Assembly (NCBI GenBank): GCA_964035545.1
Contig: OZ037765.1
Span: forward strand, 24,422,504 to 24,486,503
DNA: 64,000 nt
Direction: 5' to 3'
From: Bugula neritina
Lineage: Eukaryota; Bryozoa; Gymnolaemata; Cheilostomatida; Bugulidae
Below the pieces are notes generated by a model, which saw only the letters and a list, made by a program, of their open reading frames with translations, did not search any database and had not been told where the DNA came from. Below are positions 45,236 through 57,622 of this stretch, piece by piece; positions within the stretch are counted from its first letter, which is position 1; each line of letters starts with the position of its first letter. The position numbers and the translations under genes were made by a program.

Positions 45236-47324
45236 TGGAGGACACTTGAAATGCCACTTGTTTTAGAGATTACGTTTAATTATTGCCATTGATTACTTTT
45301 GTTACATACTGCCCCTTTTTCAGAGTCTATAACATTTTTTACAGTTTAGTACTGCTAAGTTAACTAGTTTTTTATTGGCCGAGTGTCTGAACAAGTTATA
45401 AATTGTAAATAATTGTCTGTGGATTGGCTGGATGGGTGTGATGGAGTTATCTATGAAGCTGATGTTATTTTTTGTTGGCATATGTCTTGGCTTGATCTTG
45501 CAAAAGTTTTATTCTTGTTGATTTATGCTAAATAAATATTCCGGTACATTTGACGTTAATTTTCTATGATATTATGTATATATAATATTATATTTTGTGA
45601 TTTAATTTTCTTTGAATAGCTTTGATCAATAAAAGTATGTATGATTTGGTTAGTAATTTAGAACTACTGAGTACCTTTTATTTTAATTTTTTGGTTTGTT
45701 CTAAGAATTTCAGTCAAATTGAATCAAACGTTCTACAAGATTGCAAGAAACTCTTTACAAAAGCGCATTGGGCACATGTTGGAAGGTTTATTTACACATT
45801 TAATATTGAACACTAATAAAAGTGCCCTTTATAGTAATAAGTGTTTTGTGATTTCTTTTGTGCATTGATCATCAGAAGAAAAGCAATAAATGCAACATTT
45901 CCGTGATAAAAATATGTGATCAAATCAAAGGACCCCAAGAATTTGTAATGCAATCTTCGATTTATACCAAAAACATAAACACAAGGCATCTTACAATCCT
46001 GGTTCTGCTTAATTAAATATGAAACAAGAGTTTTCATTTTTGAAGATAGTGCTCACATCATTCAAACCAAAAACTTAAATTTGTATGCTTCACTATAAAT
46101 TATCTGCATGTGTGCTATCCAGTAGTAAAACTGAAATGGTGGATGTTGTAGAGGAGAAGTGAGTGTTCACCTGTTTGGCAAATAAAAGAAATTTGGTCTC
46201 CTTTTATTCCAATAATTTGATTAGCATGTTCTTTTGCTATAACTTGCATCTAATTGCCTATTTTTAAAACACTTGAAATGTAGACTAGAAAACTTCATTC
46301 AATTATAAGCTATGCCACTGAACTGAAACTGGGTTATTGTTCAATGAGCTATGCTTAGCAATTAATATATAGAGTTATCTTCCCAATAACTGTAACATCT
46401 TCAGCGCTAAAACCCGACAGCCAATTACTTGCAAGACTAGTGCAAAGTGCGTTCTAGTAATGTTTATTCATTGCCAAGCTTAAAATTTTACACCTTGTAG
46501 TTCTAATGCACTGTTGAAGTTTAATTTTTTGTTTGACATTTTCTGTCCGCAATGATTGGTGTTTTAGTTTTATATTTTGATTTGGTAGTACTGTAATAAC
46601 TAAAATATGCATTTTATAACAAATACTTGGCAATCATATTTACGTTGTGCTTTTTTGCCATATAATCGTAATGATACTAACACTATTAGTATTAGTATTA
46701 GTATTAGTATTACTATTACTATCTACTTCCAGTATGACTAATATCAAGTATGAGTATTTGTAAGAGTATCACTGCATATACATAGCGAAGCTAAAGTAAA
46801 AATTTTGTCAGAACCAATTTTAGTTAACCTTTGATTTTAAATTTTAGTTTAAATCAGTAGCTAACCGTTATTACATACTAACAAATAATTTATTTTGCTG
46901 AATCAAATGTAGCACTGCTTTTACTCTATTACTATTAGTATTTGCGAAGAAGACAAATGGATAATGATGCCCCATTCAAGATATTAGACTTAGAGTGATA
47001 TATAAAGCATTTAGTTGCATATTTGATATAACTATTTGTTCTTCATTATTATTTAAATGTGCATTGAAAATTAAAAAACAACTTGTAAAAGTTAAATTAA
47101 TTTACATATACTCTTCGGTCTTTTTGTGCATCACTAGTTCTTCTCTTCCTAAGTCTGATATATATAATATTTTAATTTAAAACTGCTGAAAAAAATATTT
47201 CTAATTTGCTGTTGCATTCTTATTACGTACTTTAGAAAATATTTGTTAGATGGAAAGAAGCTTGCAGGAGAGATATCCTTTTTTGCATAAAGAAAGACTT
47301 TGGAACTGAAATTAGTTTTCTAAT
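45236..47324. other. Intergenic region PLEKHF / CSTPP1
   Basis: 2.1 kb between two plus-strand genes. Contains the PLEKHF 3'UTR with AATAAA at 45531 and a short (TAGTAT)n run near 46680-46720. No additional coding exon recognised. Confidence 0.65.
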
Positions 47325-50300
47325 ATGGCTCGTGGTCTTCTTGCTGATGACTATTTAGGTAAGGATGAATAACTTCTATATAAAAAAACTTTTTAATTTA
47401 AAGTTTTTAAGCTTATAAGATTAAATTGCAACATTATACTTAAATTTTAAAGATAGCTTTTACATTTTCTTGTACCTTTATCATGTGACATTTTGGTTTA
47501 ATATGTCTACCTGAAAGAACAAAAATATGTATGTGGTACTTTTATGTTAGTTAGAAAAAATAGTTACGAGTGTCATGTATGTAATGTATGTATGTATGTA
47601 ATTAATGGCATGCAAGTGATATATTGTATATTTTTCCAGCATATCACAACATACTGACATATATAGAAGATGCTACAGCTCAATTGCTACGATATAGAGC
47701 TGATATTCAAGCAAAAATAGATGTTAACAAGTTTTTTGCTAGCTAGTAAGTTTTCAGTTGGTTTTTTCGTATTCAGAAATATTGTGTTTTAAACCATTAA
47801 TAATACGTTTTATTGTGTACTCATATAATATGTCGTCAATAGCACAGAAAAATTTTATTCCATGAATAATCAGCGAAATAATTTTTAGAGTTTTTGGGTA
47901 AACAAATTAATATAATACAAATGTTTTTTTGTCCAACATGGCGTTTCTATTGAAATATTTGTTTTTAAATATAGATCTCCATCAATAGAAAATTATAATA
48001 TTTTGTGCTAAGGATTTTCAACTTTACAGCAACAAATCTTTACTGCCATGTTTTTAAATAATCACAAAAGCATCAAGAGTGTTTTTTTTACCAGTTTGTG
48101 GACTGACTGTATAATTATTTAAATATACACCTGTAAACCAAATATATTTGTTACAAAACAAGGTGCTAATTTTTAAAATTTTAATTGCTGATTTTATTTA
48201 AATTAACAAAGTCTAAATGTCATTAAGAAACGTGTTGCATTGAGTCAGCTGTTGTTTAACTTATATTTTAGTTTTACATGTTTAAAAGAGGGGAAGCATG
48301 CAATTTTTCGAGAATTTGAATTTATCAACTCAACTCCATATAACAGAGCTTGCTTTGTTGACACATTTCACAAATGCTTTGCTGCATTAGGAAAGAAAGG
48401 AGGTTGGTAGCGGACTTATTATTGCTAGATTTTTTGAAACAATGTGTAGTAGATTTGTGGGTTATAGAATGAAATCAGGCAGAGAACATAACTCCTTGTT
48501 ATAGAAGAGACAAGAGAGAGAGGTTGCCGTGTGCTTGCAGTACTCTATTATAGTAGAGAGAAGTGTCCAGTGTGAGCTCCAGTCCGCAAGTGACTGAAGC
48601 TCTAAAATGCGTGTCCTTTTATACTGGTAGAACAAAGGACCTCTAGAACCTTCCACCGACAGCGGGCCGATGTTCGGCAGGGGATACCGACATTCGTCAT
48701 GTCGGTAACCGACACTGGAAATATCGGTAACCGACATTCGGTCTGCCTGCATCCACCTGCCGAAATCGGTCCAACTGTCGGTTTACATGAATCAACAAAA
48801 ATGAACCCAACCAAGTGTATGCGTATTGTAACTTGTAATTGGGGGAAAGGGGATTAACTATTTACTATGTTAAAAGCTCAACATTAGCCATAGTGTTTAA
48901 GGTATTAGAAAGTTACGCTACATAATTAGCTATGATTACAGTATTTAGAAAAATAGCCATAAGTAAAGTGTCAAGGGGGATAACTCTTAATATTTACCAC
49001 AAATGTTTGTTGCTGATATATTTTGACAAAAAGGTAATTTGTATATGTTAAACTCAGATTTACTGGCTTAGCCTTTCTGCAAATTCACTGGTAACTTTTT
49101 AGATTTATTTTCATCTATTCTATGTCTTTGGTTCAGCTTTTAACAAAGTATAGAATCATTTCAACATAGATGAAGCTATTTTCATTTATAATTAGAATGT
49201 TTTTTTAAGTGAGCTTGGTCATGTTTATATATAATCTATACATAATATACTTGCACATTGTATGATTTGTTTACAGATTTGCTGGCTATAAGGGACTATT
49301 ATGCTTTAGTCTCTGTATTATGCAGTGATTTTCCATATGAGATGCTTCAGAAAACAGCAAAGATAGTACTCATTGACGATGCCCACGATTGCCTAATATC
49401 ATTTACAGACTTTCTTTATTCTTTTCAACTGCAACTGTATTATCAAGGTAATTCCAAATATTTCATAACATGGTTTTTTAAATCATATGCTTTCATGATA
49501 AGTCCATTATCTGTTGATCAGTTTTTCCCTGCTATTCAGCAAAGGCTTATGATGTATGCAAAAATACATATTATTATGTGGTGCTGATAAATGGTCTTAA
49601 ATGTAAATACAGTATGCATTGAATAACAATCTTTGTTTCCCAAACCTTTGCAATTTTATTGTGAAATTTTGTGTTCCACAGTTTATTGTGTCTTTATTTC
49701 ACAGAGTTCTTGGAAGCTTCTAGCAATACGTACCAGTCGTTACTCACTGAGAGCCACAGCCCACGAGATATTGTTGTCCCTACTGATCACACTACACAAG
49801 TTCATAAGGAGAAACAATTACCAAGCAATTCTACTCTTACAGCTACAGAAGGAGTTGATAGCATGAAATTTTACAAATCACTCAGTCAGCTGATAGATAA
49901 ATACCGATTTAGGTAATTTATATTCTTGTACATGCTTTTCAACCTCAAAACTCTCACAAAACATGAAAGCTACAGGTAAGGTGGAACTAACAGCTACTGT
50001 GTAGAAGTTTCAGAGATACATCTTATTACACACTAAAATATGATGATGTAATAATATTTTATACAGAAAAGTTTAGTATATTTACCTTGTTTGCAGTATC
50101 ACATTACCACTTGCTCTAAGCTAACAAATGTGCAATATGAACAATAACTATATTTTATGTTTCATATTGAAATGTATAAAGATACTGATGACAAACCAAC
50201 TGAAATTTGTTTTTTCATACGAATAATTTAAACTCCATTTTATTAACTTTCCAGCATACCTTCATTAGCAACTCTGAAAGAAATTCTTTCAGCTAGTCCT

Positions 50301-52389
50301 ACAACTACTTTTTATGGCTTTCTGGTTGCACTGTCGAAAAGTGAGGCAATAAATAGTGGAATAGGTAGGTAGCTGTTTATTCTTATTGACATATTCTGCA
50401 TCAGGGTGTTTTTTAATTATTGGGCAAATACTGTTTTTATATATGCTTTGCCGGGCTAAGTTGTATAAATTTGGTATAATAGCCTGTATTTTAAATTCAA
50501 GAAAATCTCAAAACTCTTTTTTATAAAGTTGAAGAGTTAATTTACAGATACAGTTGCCATTGCTTTGCTGTGTTTTTACTAATGTTTAATTTATGTAGGG
50601 TTTATGTCACATCTATTTTGTGCTATCGAATTGTTAGCTTTTGTTTTATTTTTTTAGGAAGATTACCTGCTAGCACAAATATATTTGATGGAGTTGAATC
50701 TTCAAGTTTGTAAGTGTTTCTATGAACTCTGCAAAGTAATTAAACTGCATTGATACTAAATTTGTTCTCCAAGCTGTTCATTTAAAATTCATACATTATA
50801 CTTCCTTTATAACTAGTATGAAGATTTGCGAGTCACTTCAACTGTAGCCATGCAATGCAATTGGTATTATATTGTCTATCTTCTTCAGCACTATTTTATT
50901 TTTCAAGGAGAAAAAAACACTTAGTAGATGTGCATTTTGCTGTTTTTCATAATAAGTCCTATAGTTTCAATGCATCCTGATTAGGGAGAGTGTGTATTGG
51001 CCCATAAAAATGTTTATTCTTTGCTTATATTGGCTAACTATCATTTTATCACTGGACATAAACCATAACACAAAAAAACTAATAGTTTAAAATGATACGA
51101 AGTCTAAGCATGAAAGTTATCTTTAATTATAGACAAACATTTTAGATCAAACACTTTAGCTTCTGCTTCATATCCTTTGAATAGTTTTTTCTAGAAACAC
51201 AGTTTGCACCTCCAATTGTTATCTTCAAAATATAAGCTTGTTGAATTTAGTAGCACCTGTTTTATTTTATGTTTACTACTCTCTAACTTTGAAAAATTTA
51301 TTCCAATAATGCTTCTACTGCTGGTTTATTCTATTAGATGACAATGCTTAATTTTTAGGTGTAAAACTGGCCTTAGCAATTTTATGAAAAATTGACCATT
51401 TTTCCAAAAGATTGCACTATTGCAGCACTAATTTGTCACGTGACTTATAGTGAAATATTTTATTTGAAGTTATTTTATTGATATATTTTATAACAAAGAG
51501 GGACTATATATTATGCAGATATTGAAGATGCAATTGGCCTCAGACTGGTCTGCTGTTTGCATTCACAATTTATTCCAATATAATTTGTTATAGTAGTCAA
51601 ACATCATGAAAAAGGCATGCATCATGGTAAACATCTTATACACAGCTCATTTAATATAGCTATACTTTAGTGGCTAGTTTTACTTCACAATCCTAGAACT
51701 TCACAATAATAGGCTTTACTATAAAGTACTGTTTTACCTTCATTACTGTTTTCTGCTTGCCTTAGTTCAAACTCATTTTTACTTCTTGACCTTTCTTGGC
51801 ATTTTTGTTAAATTGCAAGTAATGAGGACTTTTGATTTTACATTCATTTTTAACTATAGAACATTTACTTACATTTAGAAAAAAGAATTGTGGACAAAAG
51901 CTCTGTGATTAGTATAAAACTAAAATATAGTGGTATTGCACTGTGAATATTTTTTACAGTAAAATTTATTTTACCAAATAATAAAGAATTACCATTGGGC
52001 AAAATAATAGTGTACCTACCCTTACATTATGCATATTATATTTATTTCAGTGAATATTTGATGTTGAAATTTATTTTCTCAAACATTTTTTGACAACTAT
52101 TATAATGAAAACTATAAATATATTAAATGCTGCTATTTATGCAAACAGGTTAAAGGTGCAATCTGTGACAATAACAACAAAGCAAACCGAAGAAAAACCT
52201 TCAGAAGGTGACCAAAAATCTTCAGTCATCCAAGAAAATTTGAAGAAACAAACTCAATCACAGCAAACAAAAAGTGAATCTATGAAAACTGCACCAAAAG
52301 TTTTTACTAAAAAGTCTTCTGAAAGAGCCAGACAGATTTCTACAGAGAGCAGCTCAGATGCTGATTCCTCTGAGAGTGATTCAACTTAG
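47325..52389 (+). CDS. CSTPP1: CSTPP1 (C11orf49-like), complete
   Basis: Centriolar-satellite regulator of the tubulin polyglutamylase complex, which modifies ciliary and centriolar microtubules. Exons 47325-47358, 47640-47745, 48272-48402, 49277-49447, 49705-49912, 50255-50364, 50658-50709 and 52149-52389 give 350 residues; the human protein is about 331. Matching blocks: HNILTYIEDATAQLLRYRAD (human HVLTYMEDAVCQLLENRED), FREFEFINSTPYNR, FPYEMLQKTAKIVLIDDAHD, SFTDFLYSFQLQLYYQ and TFYGFLVALSK. The Ser/Asp-rich end SSSDADSSESDST resembles the vertebrate acidic tail. All junction phases agree. Intron 3 holds a solo LTR and intron 7 is about 1.4 kb. It converges with cytohesin, whose stop is 401 bp away. 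Confidence 0.93.
48443..48794 (-). mobile_element. Solo LTR of a related Ty3/gypsy family
   Basis: 352 bp in CSTPP1 intron 3, starting TGTG and ending CA, flanked by ACAA on both sides (48439-48442 and 48795-48798). Like the full element's LTR it has GAGCTCCAGT, a minus-strand TATAAAAG and a CCGA/TCGG inverted-repeat array (48656-48781). The sequence otherwise differs. The internal region is gone, consistent with LTR-LTR recombination. Confidence 0.85.
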
Positions 52390-52790
52390 AATATTTATTA
52401 ACAAGGTTAAATTACTATTGAAAATCTCAAGTGTGTACATATACAAAATATTCATTTCCTTATGCTTTATCAATCATTGATGCATCACTGATGAGTAGCA
52501 CCCTTTTTTGTTTAAAAGTTGATAATCTTGTTACCTTGTTGTTACTTAGACGCTACTTAATTTTTTTATTTGCCAGCACAAGCTAAATATAACATTTGTA
52601 TAAAAATATATGAACGAATATAAATCAATTTAAACTAATATTGGCACTGCATTGCAGTAGGAATAAATAAAACAAAGAATAATAGGACAATTCTATAGGA
52701 GCTGAAAGAAAATATGAAAAGTGAATGGTTAAATCAAGGTTTTGAGACCAAAACACAGAGTATATTATACATAGTGCATTACTTGAAGTT
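52390..52790. other. Convergent 3' ends of CSTPP1 and cytohesin
   Basis: 401 bp between the two stop codons. A plus-strand AATAAA for CSTPP1 lies at 52662-52667 (overlapping copy at 52666-52671). A minus-strand AATAAA for cytohesin lies at 52570-52565. If these are used, the transcripts overlap by about 100 bp. Confidence 0.55.
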
Positions 52791-55700
52791 TCAATATTTG
52801 CCATGTTTGATCTTATTCTTCTTAGATTGAATTGCATCATACACAGGATTGTGGCTACCACACACACTGTAATAGAAAAAGAAAGGAAAATGAGGTAATA
52901 AGCTTCTGACTGCACACAGTTTACAAGTAGTGGCCTAATCAAGAACCTAATAATAGCTGCCGATGATAGTGTCAAAAATTATCACAAAACGAACAGTGCT
53001 TTAATATAAATGCGAAAAACTTCTCCGATATTGAAATTCCAGATAAAAAATCACGAACATACTATTACAAATTAACTAACTGCATGTAAATAATAAAAGC
53101 AACTACATAACTGTTACATGCATAAGCATGGCCAGTACTCTAACTCTTCAACAGTGCATCAAGAAAAACTACAATGTCAAACAATAACTATAACAAAACA
53201 ATTATATGAAAATGCTGACAGCGGATAATTCCATGCCAACAACAATCAAAATGAGCACAAATTTTACAAACTTGGTCCGACAAACAGCACAAACTAAACA
53301 CACAGTAAAGCAACCGCAAATATCACTCAGCAAACTCATAAGATGAGGTAAATCGAGTATATAATCACATTCTAGCACAGTTAGCAGAAGAAAGTGGTGA
53401 AAGTAGGCATGGTGTTAGAGAAACAAATGTTATTGATAGAAATATTAGCTGGCAATGTTGATAGCCTAGAACATGAACATGATAATTACCATGCAGTGAC
53501 TTTGGAAGTTATCATGTACCAGTCAGCGTCCTAAATTGAACACATTCAATAAACATTGAGGAAAAGGAAGTAATGCATGAAAGAAAGAGCAAAATGGCAA
53601 ATATTGTAAAATTGTACATGATAAAAAACAAGAAGAATTATTGATTTGTACAGCTGGGATTGGTAAAGTGTGAATCATAAGTCTTACTTAATGCATTTAA
53701 TCCAGTCTTCCATTTCAGCAGCAGAGGCAGCAGACATCTTGTAGACGTTATGTCGTCCCTCCATCACCTTCCCACTCTTCTTATCCGTCTTGCACGCCTT
53801 GATGCAATCTGTGTGGAGACCAAAGAGCTCAAAGCAATGAGCTCTAGACTGCTCTTCAGCACACTCTCGTACACTTAGACTCTCCAAAGGTATGATGCCC
53901 CGAGGCTCCTTATCCTAGTAATGGCAAGTAACATATTTTTCATATATAAGAGTATCTTTACTTGCATTGGTCTAGGGCAGTCATGAGCCTTTTGAGCTGG
54001 TAAATGTGGCCTTTTGGTAAAAATAAAAAAATAGTTTAGTTTCAATCCTTTCTGAATTTTGCTTTTTACTAATTCCCAAGTTTACTATATGAATCATGGC
54101 TGCTAGCACATATTATTGTGAACAGCTATTCTCTCAAATGGGGTATGCCAAAAGCAAATTTAGATTGAGGCCAACAGACTCCTATTTGACCGATATCCTT
54201 CAGAGATCGGCATCGGACATTGAGCCAAATTGTCAAACCATACTGTGCTCTGTTCAACGTATAAAATATGCTTACTTTCCTGAACAAATCAATTTATTCT
54301 CCTGGATCTTTTTTCATAACAAAATAAAAGCATATCAAATTCGAAAATAGGCTTTAAATAATAATAGATAGAGGGTTTTGACAGTGAAATTGAGACTGAA
54401 CTTTCTAGTGGCCTTGTTGGTGGCTCAGGTTTTTTTTAACGGCCTTTTCCCAAAAAAGGTTGAGCACCCATGGTCTAGGGATTAGACTTTACAGTATTGG
54501 TTTAGTAAACATCAAGTCATGGGTTCAAACCCCATTAAAGGCCATTGGTGATGTTAGGAAGAGCATCCAGTCATATTTGCTCCTGCGCCACATTTTAGAC
54601 CAATTTAAAAACCTCTTCCATCAGGTGTTCTTACAAGGATAGCATTTAATTAGAGAAATATTGAGGAGGTTAGCTCACCGCAGTATACTCAAAGTAATAG
54701 AGGCATTTCCCACTCAGTATAAACCACCTTCTCTTCCAGCTCCTATACCGGCCACCTGTAAAACACATTATTTGGTATACTAAAGCATTGCATAGAGGTC
54801 ACGTGTTGTAAAATATATTAGCTGGTATTTTAGAAGCTTTGTTCTAGCAGCTCTAAAATACTTCAATTTCACATAGTATTCTTACCAGCATAAAATCTTG
54901 ATACAATGTCATGATAGTTGATTTTAAGTGATATAAATCCCAAATAATTAAATTAAATTAAATTAATTACAAACTTGATGAATAAACTTCCAAGCTTGAG
55001 GCTTGGAATATCTCCAAATTTGAATTGCTTCTCACTTTATTTTAAAGAGAAAAGTTCTAAATTAAAAACCTACCTTGCTTCCAGAGCCAGCCCTCCTTGT
55101 CCGGGTTGAAAAAAGTATTATTTAGATCATTCCCATCATCTTCTGGTATCTTGAATGGCTCCTTCTTGATAGAATCATATATACTCTACAAATAACAAAA
55201 TTGACAGAATCATCAGTAATTTACTGAGAAGTTGCAGCTTAAATTTTGAGACAAAACAAAATAATTGAAGTTGAGAATCAGCTGCTGTTCTACAACCTTA
55301 GCTTTTGTTATTTTTCCTCAAATTCTGGTGAGGAGGAAGATAGTAGTAATAAACTCTGTCAAAATAAATATAAACTTTTCTACAAACCTCTAGCAGTTCT
55401 CTAGGCAGATCTCCGCCATCATTGATGCCTCGATTCATGCTAACAAACTGCTCAATGTCTGGCTTATTCTTAACGCTAGGATTGTGCAGGCTGGTATTCA
55501 GCATTATAATGGAGAAGGCCAGGACGTAGCACGTATCTACAAAGTGTAAACAGTTAATGCTACAAATTGCAAAACAAAATGATAGTAAAGGACTAAAGCA
55601 GCCATTAACAAAAATACTATCTATAAGTTTCACAATAGTCTAGTGACTACTGTATGTAAGCTATAAATAATTAGACAGTTTGAAAGATATGATCATCAAG

Positions 55701-57584
55701 CTGACAGCGTCTGATCTTGCCGAGACTATATAGCAGTATATTTATATGCGTCACAGTAGAAGCAGGTGTCTACCTGTAGTTGTAAATATTCCTGGATTGA
55801 GATCACAATATCTCTCAGCAAACTTCTCCATCATTCTATCAATCTTCTGAGCCTCACCAGGCAAACGGAAACTCCATAAAAATTGTCTTAAAGCTGAGAC
55901 AATCAGCATATCCTGCAGTTCTTGCAAATTAACAAACGCATTTAGCACATCCAAATTAAACTCTTCTCTACAAACAATACATGACAGAGATGTATCAGAA
56001 AGCTCAAGAGAAAAACTCATGTTAATACAGGCAGGACAGTTCATCATACAAATTCGCACTTGAACTGTAAATTTACAGGAAATATTCTAAATGTTCATAC
56101 TTTTCTCCTAGATAGTCACCAATGGCTGTTTTATTTAATCCATCACTGTATAGAAACTTGGCCACTTCTTCGCAATTAGGCTCAAGGAGTTCTTGATCAA
56201 TCAGGTAGGCAATGCCCTAGAAAATACAAGATGTACCTGATATGTATAACTTTTTATTTATAATTGCTTTACTGCTGTAAAAATGCTACATAAATAAATG
56301 ACAATAGAAGCAACCATACACGTTAACATTTCAAACTAGTTGTAATTCAAGTTCAACATTCAACAAACTTAATCTCAATACCCAATAATTATTAGAGGTT
56401 TTGTATATTTCAGTTTTGTATATAAACATTAGTGAAGGAGCTTTTATAACGACATGAATCTTTAGATTTTACACCTTCACTTCATTTATTCATAATAAGC
56501 CATTGTGAGATAAGCCAGTTTTGGCAACTTTAGCATAATTTACAGAATACTAATTACTGTACTATGTTTATTTCACTTCATCCATGTATTCTTATCAGAA
56601 ACATGTTTGCAGACATCTTAACACATACCTTTGTGGGATTCAAATTAAATTGCCTTTTACCAGCAAGGAGCTTCTTTTCTCTAGTGTTTTCTCGACTAAA
56701 ATCCAGGGTATAGTATTGGAATAATTTGCAGTATTACGCGATATGGACTACTGAATACCAACCAATTCAATAAAATCTTAGCTAATGGACCTTGATTAAA
56801 CGTTGCAACTCAATTAAAAATTGTTAAGTAGCTATTATTACCTCTCCTCATCAACATCCATAGTATCCATTTCCTCTGAGATTCCATGTATTTCTCGTTG
56901 TAAGGACTAAAAGCATAGTTACTTTGGACTAAACAAAAACTTAATGGTTAATAACAAGCACACAATCCAAAAGGGATCATCATCAGTTAGAGCATCAGTT
57001 TGGTAAGCGCAAGGTCATGGGCCACTAGTGTCATGACGAGTGTCTGGTCACAATCACATTTGTACACCAAATACACAGTCCGCATGTCACTTAAAGTCCT
57101 TGTCATCAGAGGTTCTAATAGAGATGGAGAGAGTTAACAATCTACAAGCCTATTTAACTAAAAAAACAAGATGTAGCATACATTTTTAAAACTGTTAATA
57201 AGCTTTTATTTGACTTTTAGTTACTCCTAAATGAATAATTATTATATTAAAATATAGTATACAGAATAGAAAAAAAAGCTATTTGAATTTTCCATCAACT
57301 TAAAAAAGATAAAACGTTATACTCTTACTTACTCTTATATCTTCTATGAGCTGCTCCTTCCGCAATCGAATTTTGTCGAGAAGACGACGCTCCTCATCCG
57401 TTAAATCTACAGAGAGAACGTGCATAAAATAGTAAAATGAAGATTACTAAACTTATCAAAAAAAGGAATTATAACTACCTATAAATCGAAGCATTGGAAA
57501 TCCTATTAACAAAAAATTATTCCTTTATTTTCCCATTCAAATGTTACACTAACCATTCATATCTATCCCTGCATCCATTTTCAT
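52791..57584 (-). CDS. CYTH1: Cytohesin (Sec7-PH Arf GEF)
   Basis: Activates Arf GTPases at PIP3-containing membranes. Coding exons: 57584-57554, 57406-57333, 56906-56842, 56695-56629, 56216-56101, 55967-55774, 55536-55388, 55185-55074, 54755-54679, 53914-53688, 52866-52791. Total 395 residues (human 395-400). An N-terminal coiled coil ([20 protein letters not shown]) precedes the Sec7 domain with [12 protein letters not shown], whose catalytic glutamic finger is residue 156, the same number as in ARNO, and [12 protein letters not shown]. The PH domain reads [19 protein letters not shown] with two glycines, the high-affinity PIP3 form, and ends DWIKCI. The last exon ([19 protein letters not shown]) aligns in register with vertebrate DPFYEMLAARKKR but is diverged. 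The exon containing Met57584 is open upstream to its acceptor at 57622, so a longer N-terminus is possible. Which vertebrate paralogue is not decidable. Confidence 0.95.
53978..54472 (+). mobile_element. hAT transposon remnant with dimerisation-domain ORF
   Basis: In the cytohesin intron between exons 54755-54679 and 53914-53688. Flanked by an 8-bp duplication GTCTAGGG (53970-53977 and 54473-54480), the hAT length. The ends CAGTCATGAGCC and, reversed, CATGGGTGCTCAACC resemble weak hAT termini. The plus-strand ORF 54096-54350 encodes [20 protein letters not shown] and [19 protein letters not shown], typical of the hAT C-terminal dimerisation region. The rest of the transposase is missing. Confidence 0.7.
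54471..54645 (+). repeat. tRNA-derived SINE, copy D
   Basis: Starts TGGTCTAGGGATTAGAC (A box) and continues GGGTTCAAACCCC (B box), GCCATTGGTGATGTTAGGAA and GAGCATCCAGTCAT, ending TTCTTACAAGGATAGC. This matches the 3785-3980 copy end to end. The hAT element lies against its 5' end, and its target duplication is the SINE's own A-box sequence. Confidence 0.8.
56970..57050 (+). repeat. Degraded tRNA-like sequence
   Basis: In the cytohesin intron between exons 57406-57333 and 56906-56842. Contains CAGTTAGAGCATCAGTTTGG and GCAAGGTCATGGGCC, resembling the A-to-B-box interval of the SINE at 54471, but the B box is lost and the body does not match. Confidence 0.35.
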
Positions 57585-57622
57585 ATTGATGACAGTAAGT
57601 GGAGAAGATACCAGTGTTGAAT

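Noticed and set aside
52625-52975. Hydrophobic minus-strand ORF at the cytohesin 3' end
   Set aside because: The real last cytohesin exon (52866-52791) uses another frame, and this ORF is an AT-rich by-product.
54096-54350. Host gene related to ZBED/FAM200 proteins
   Set aside because: Only the hAT dimerisation tail is present, inside an element with an 8-bp duplication, in the intron of another gene.
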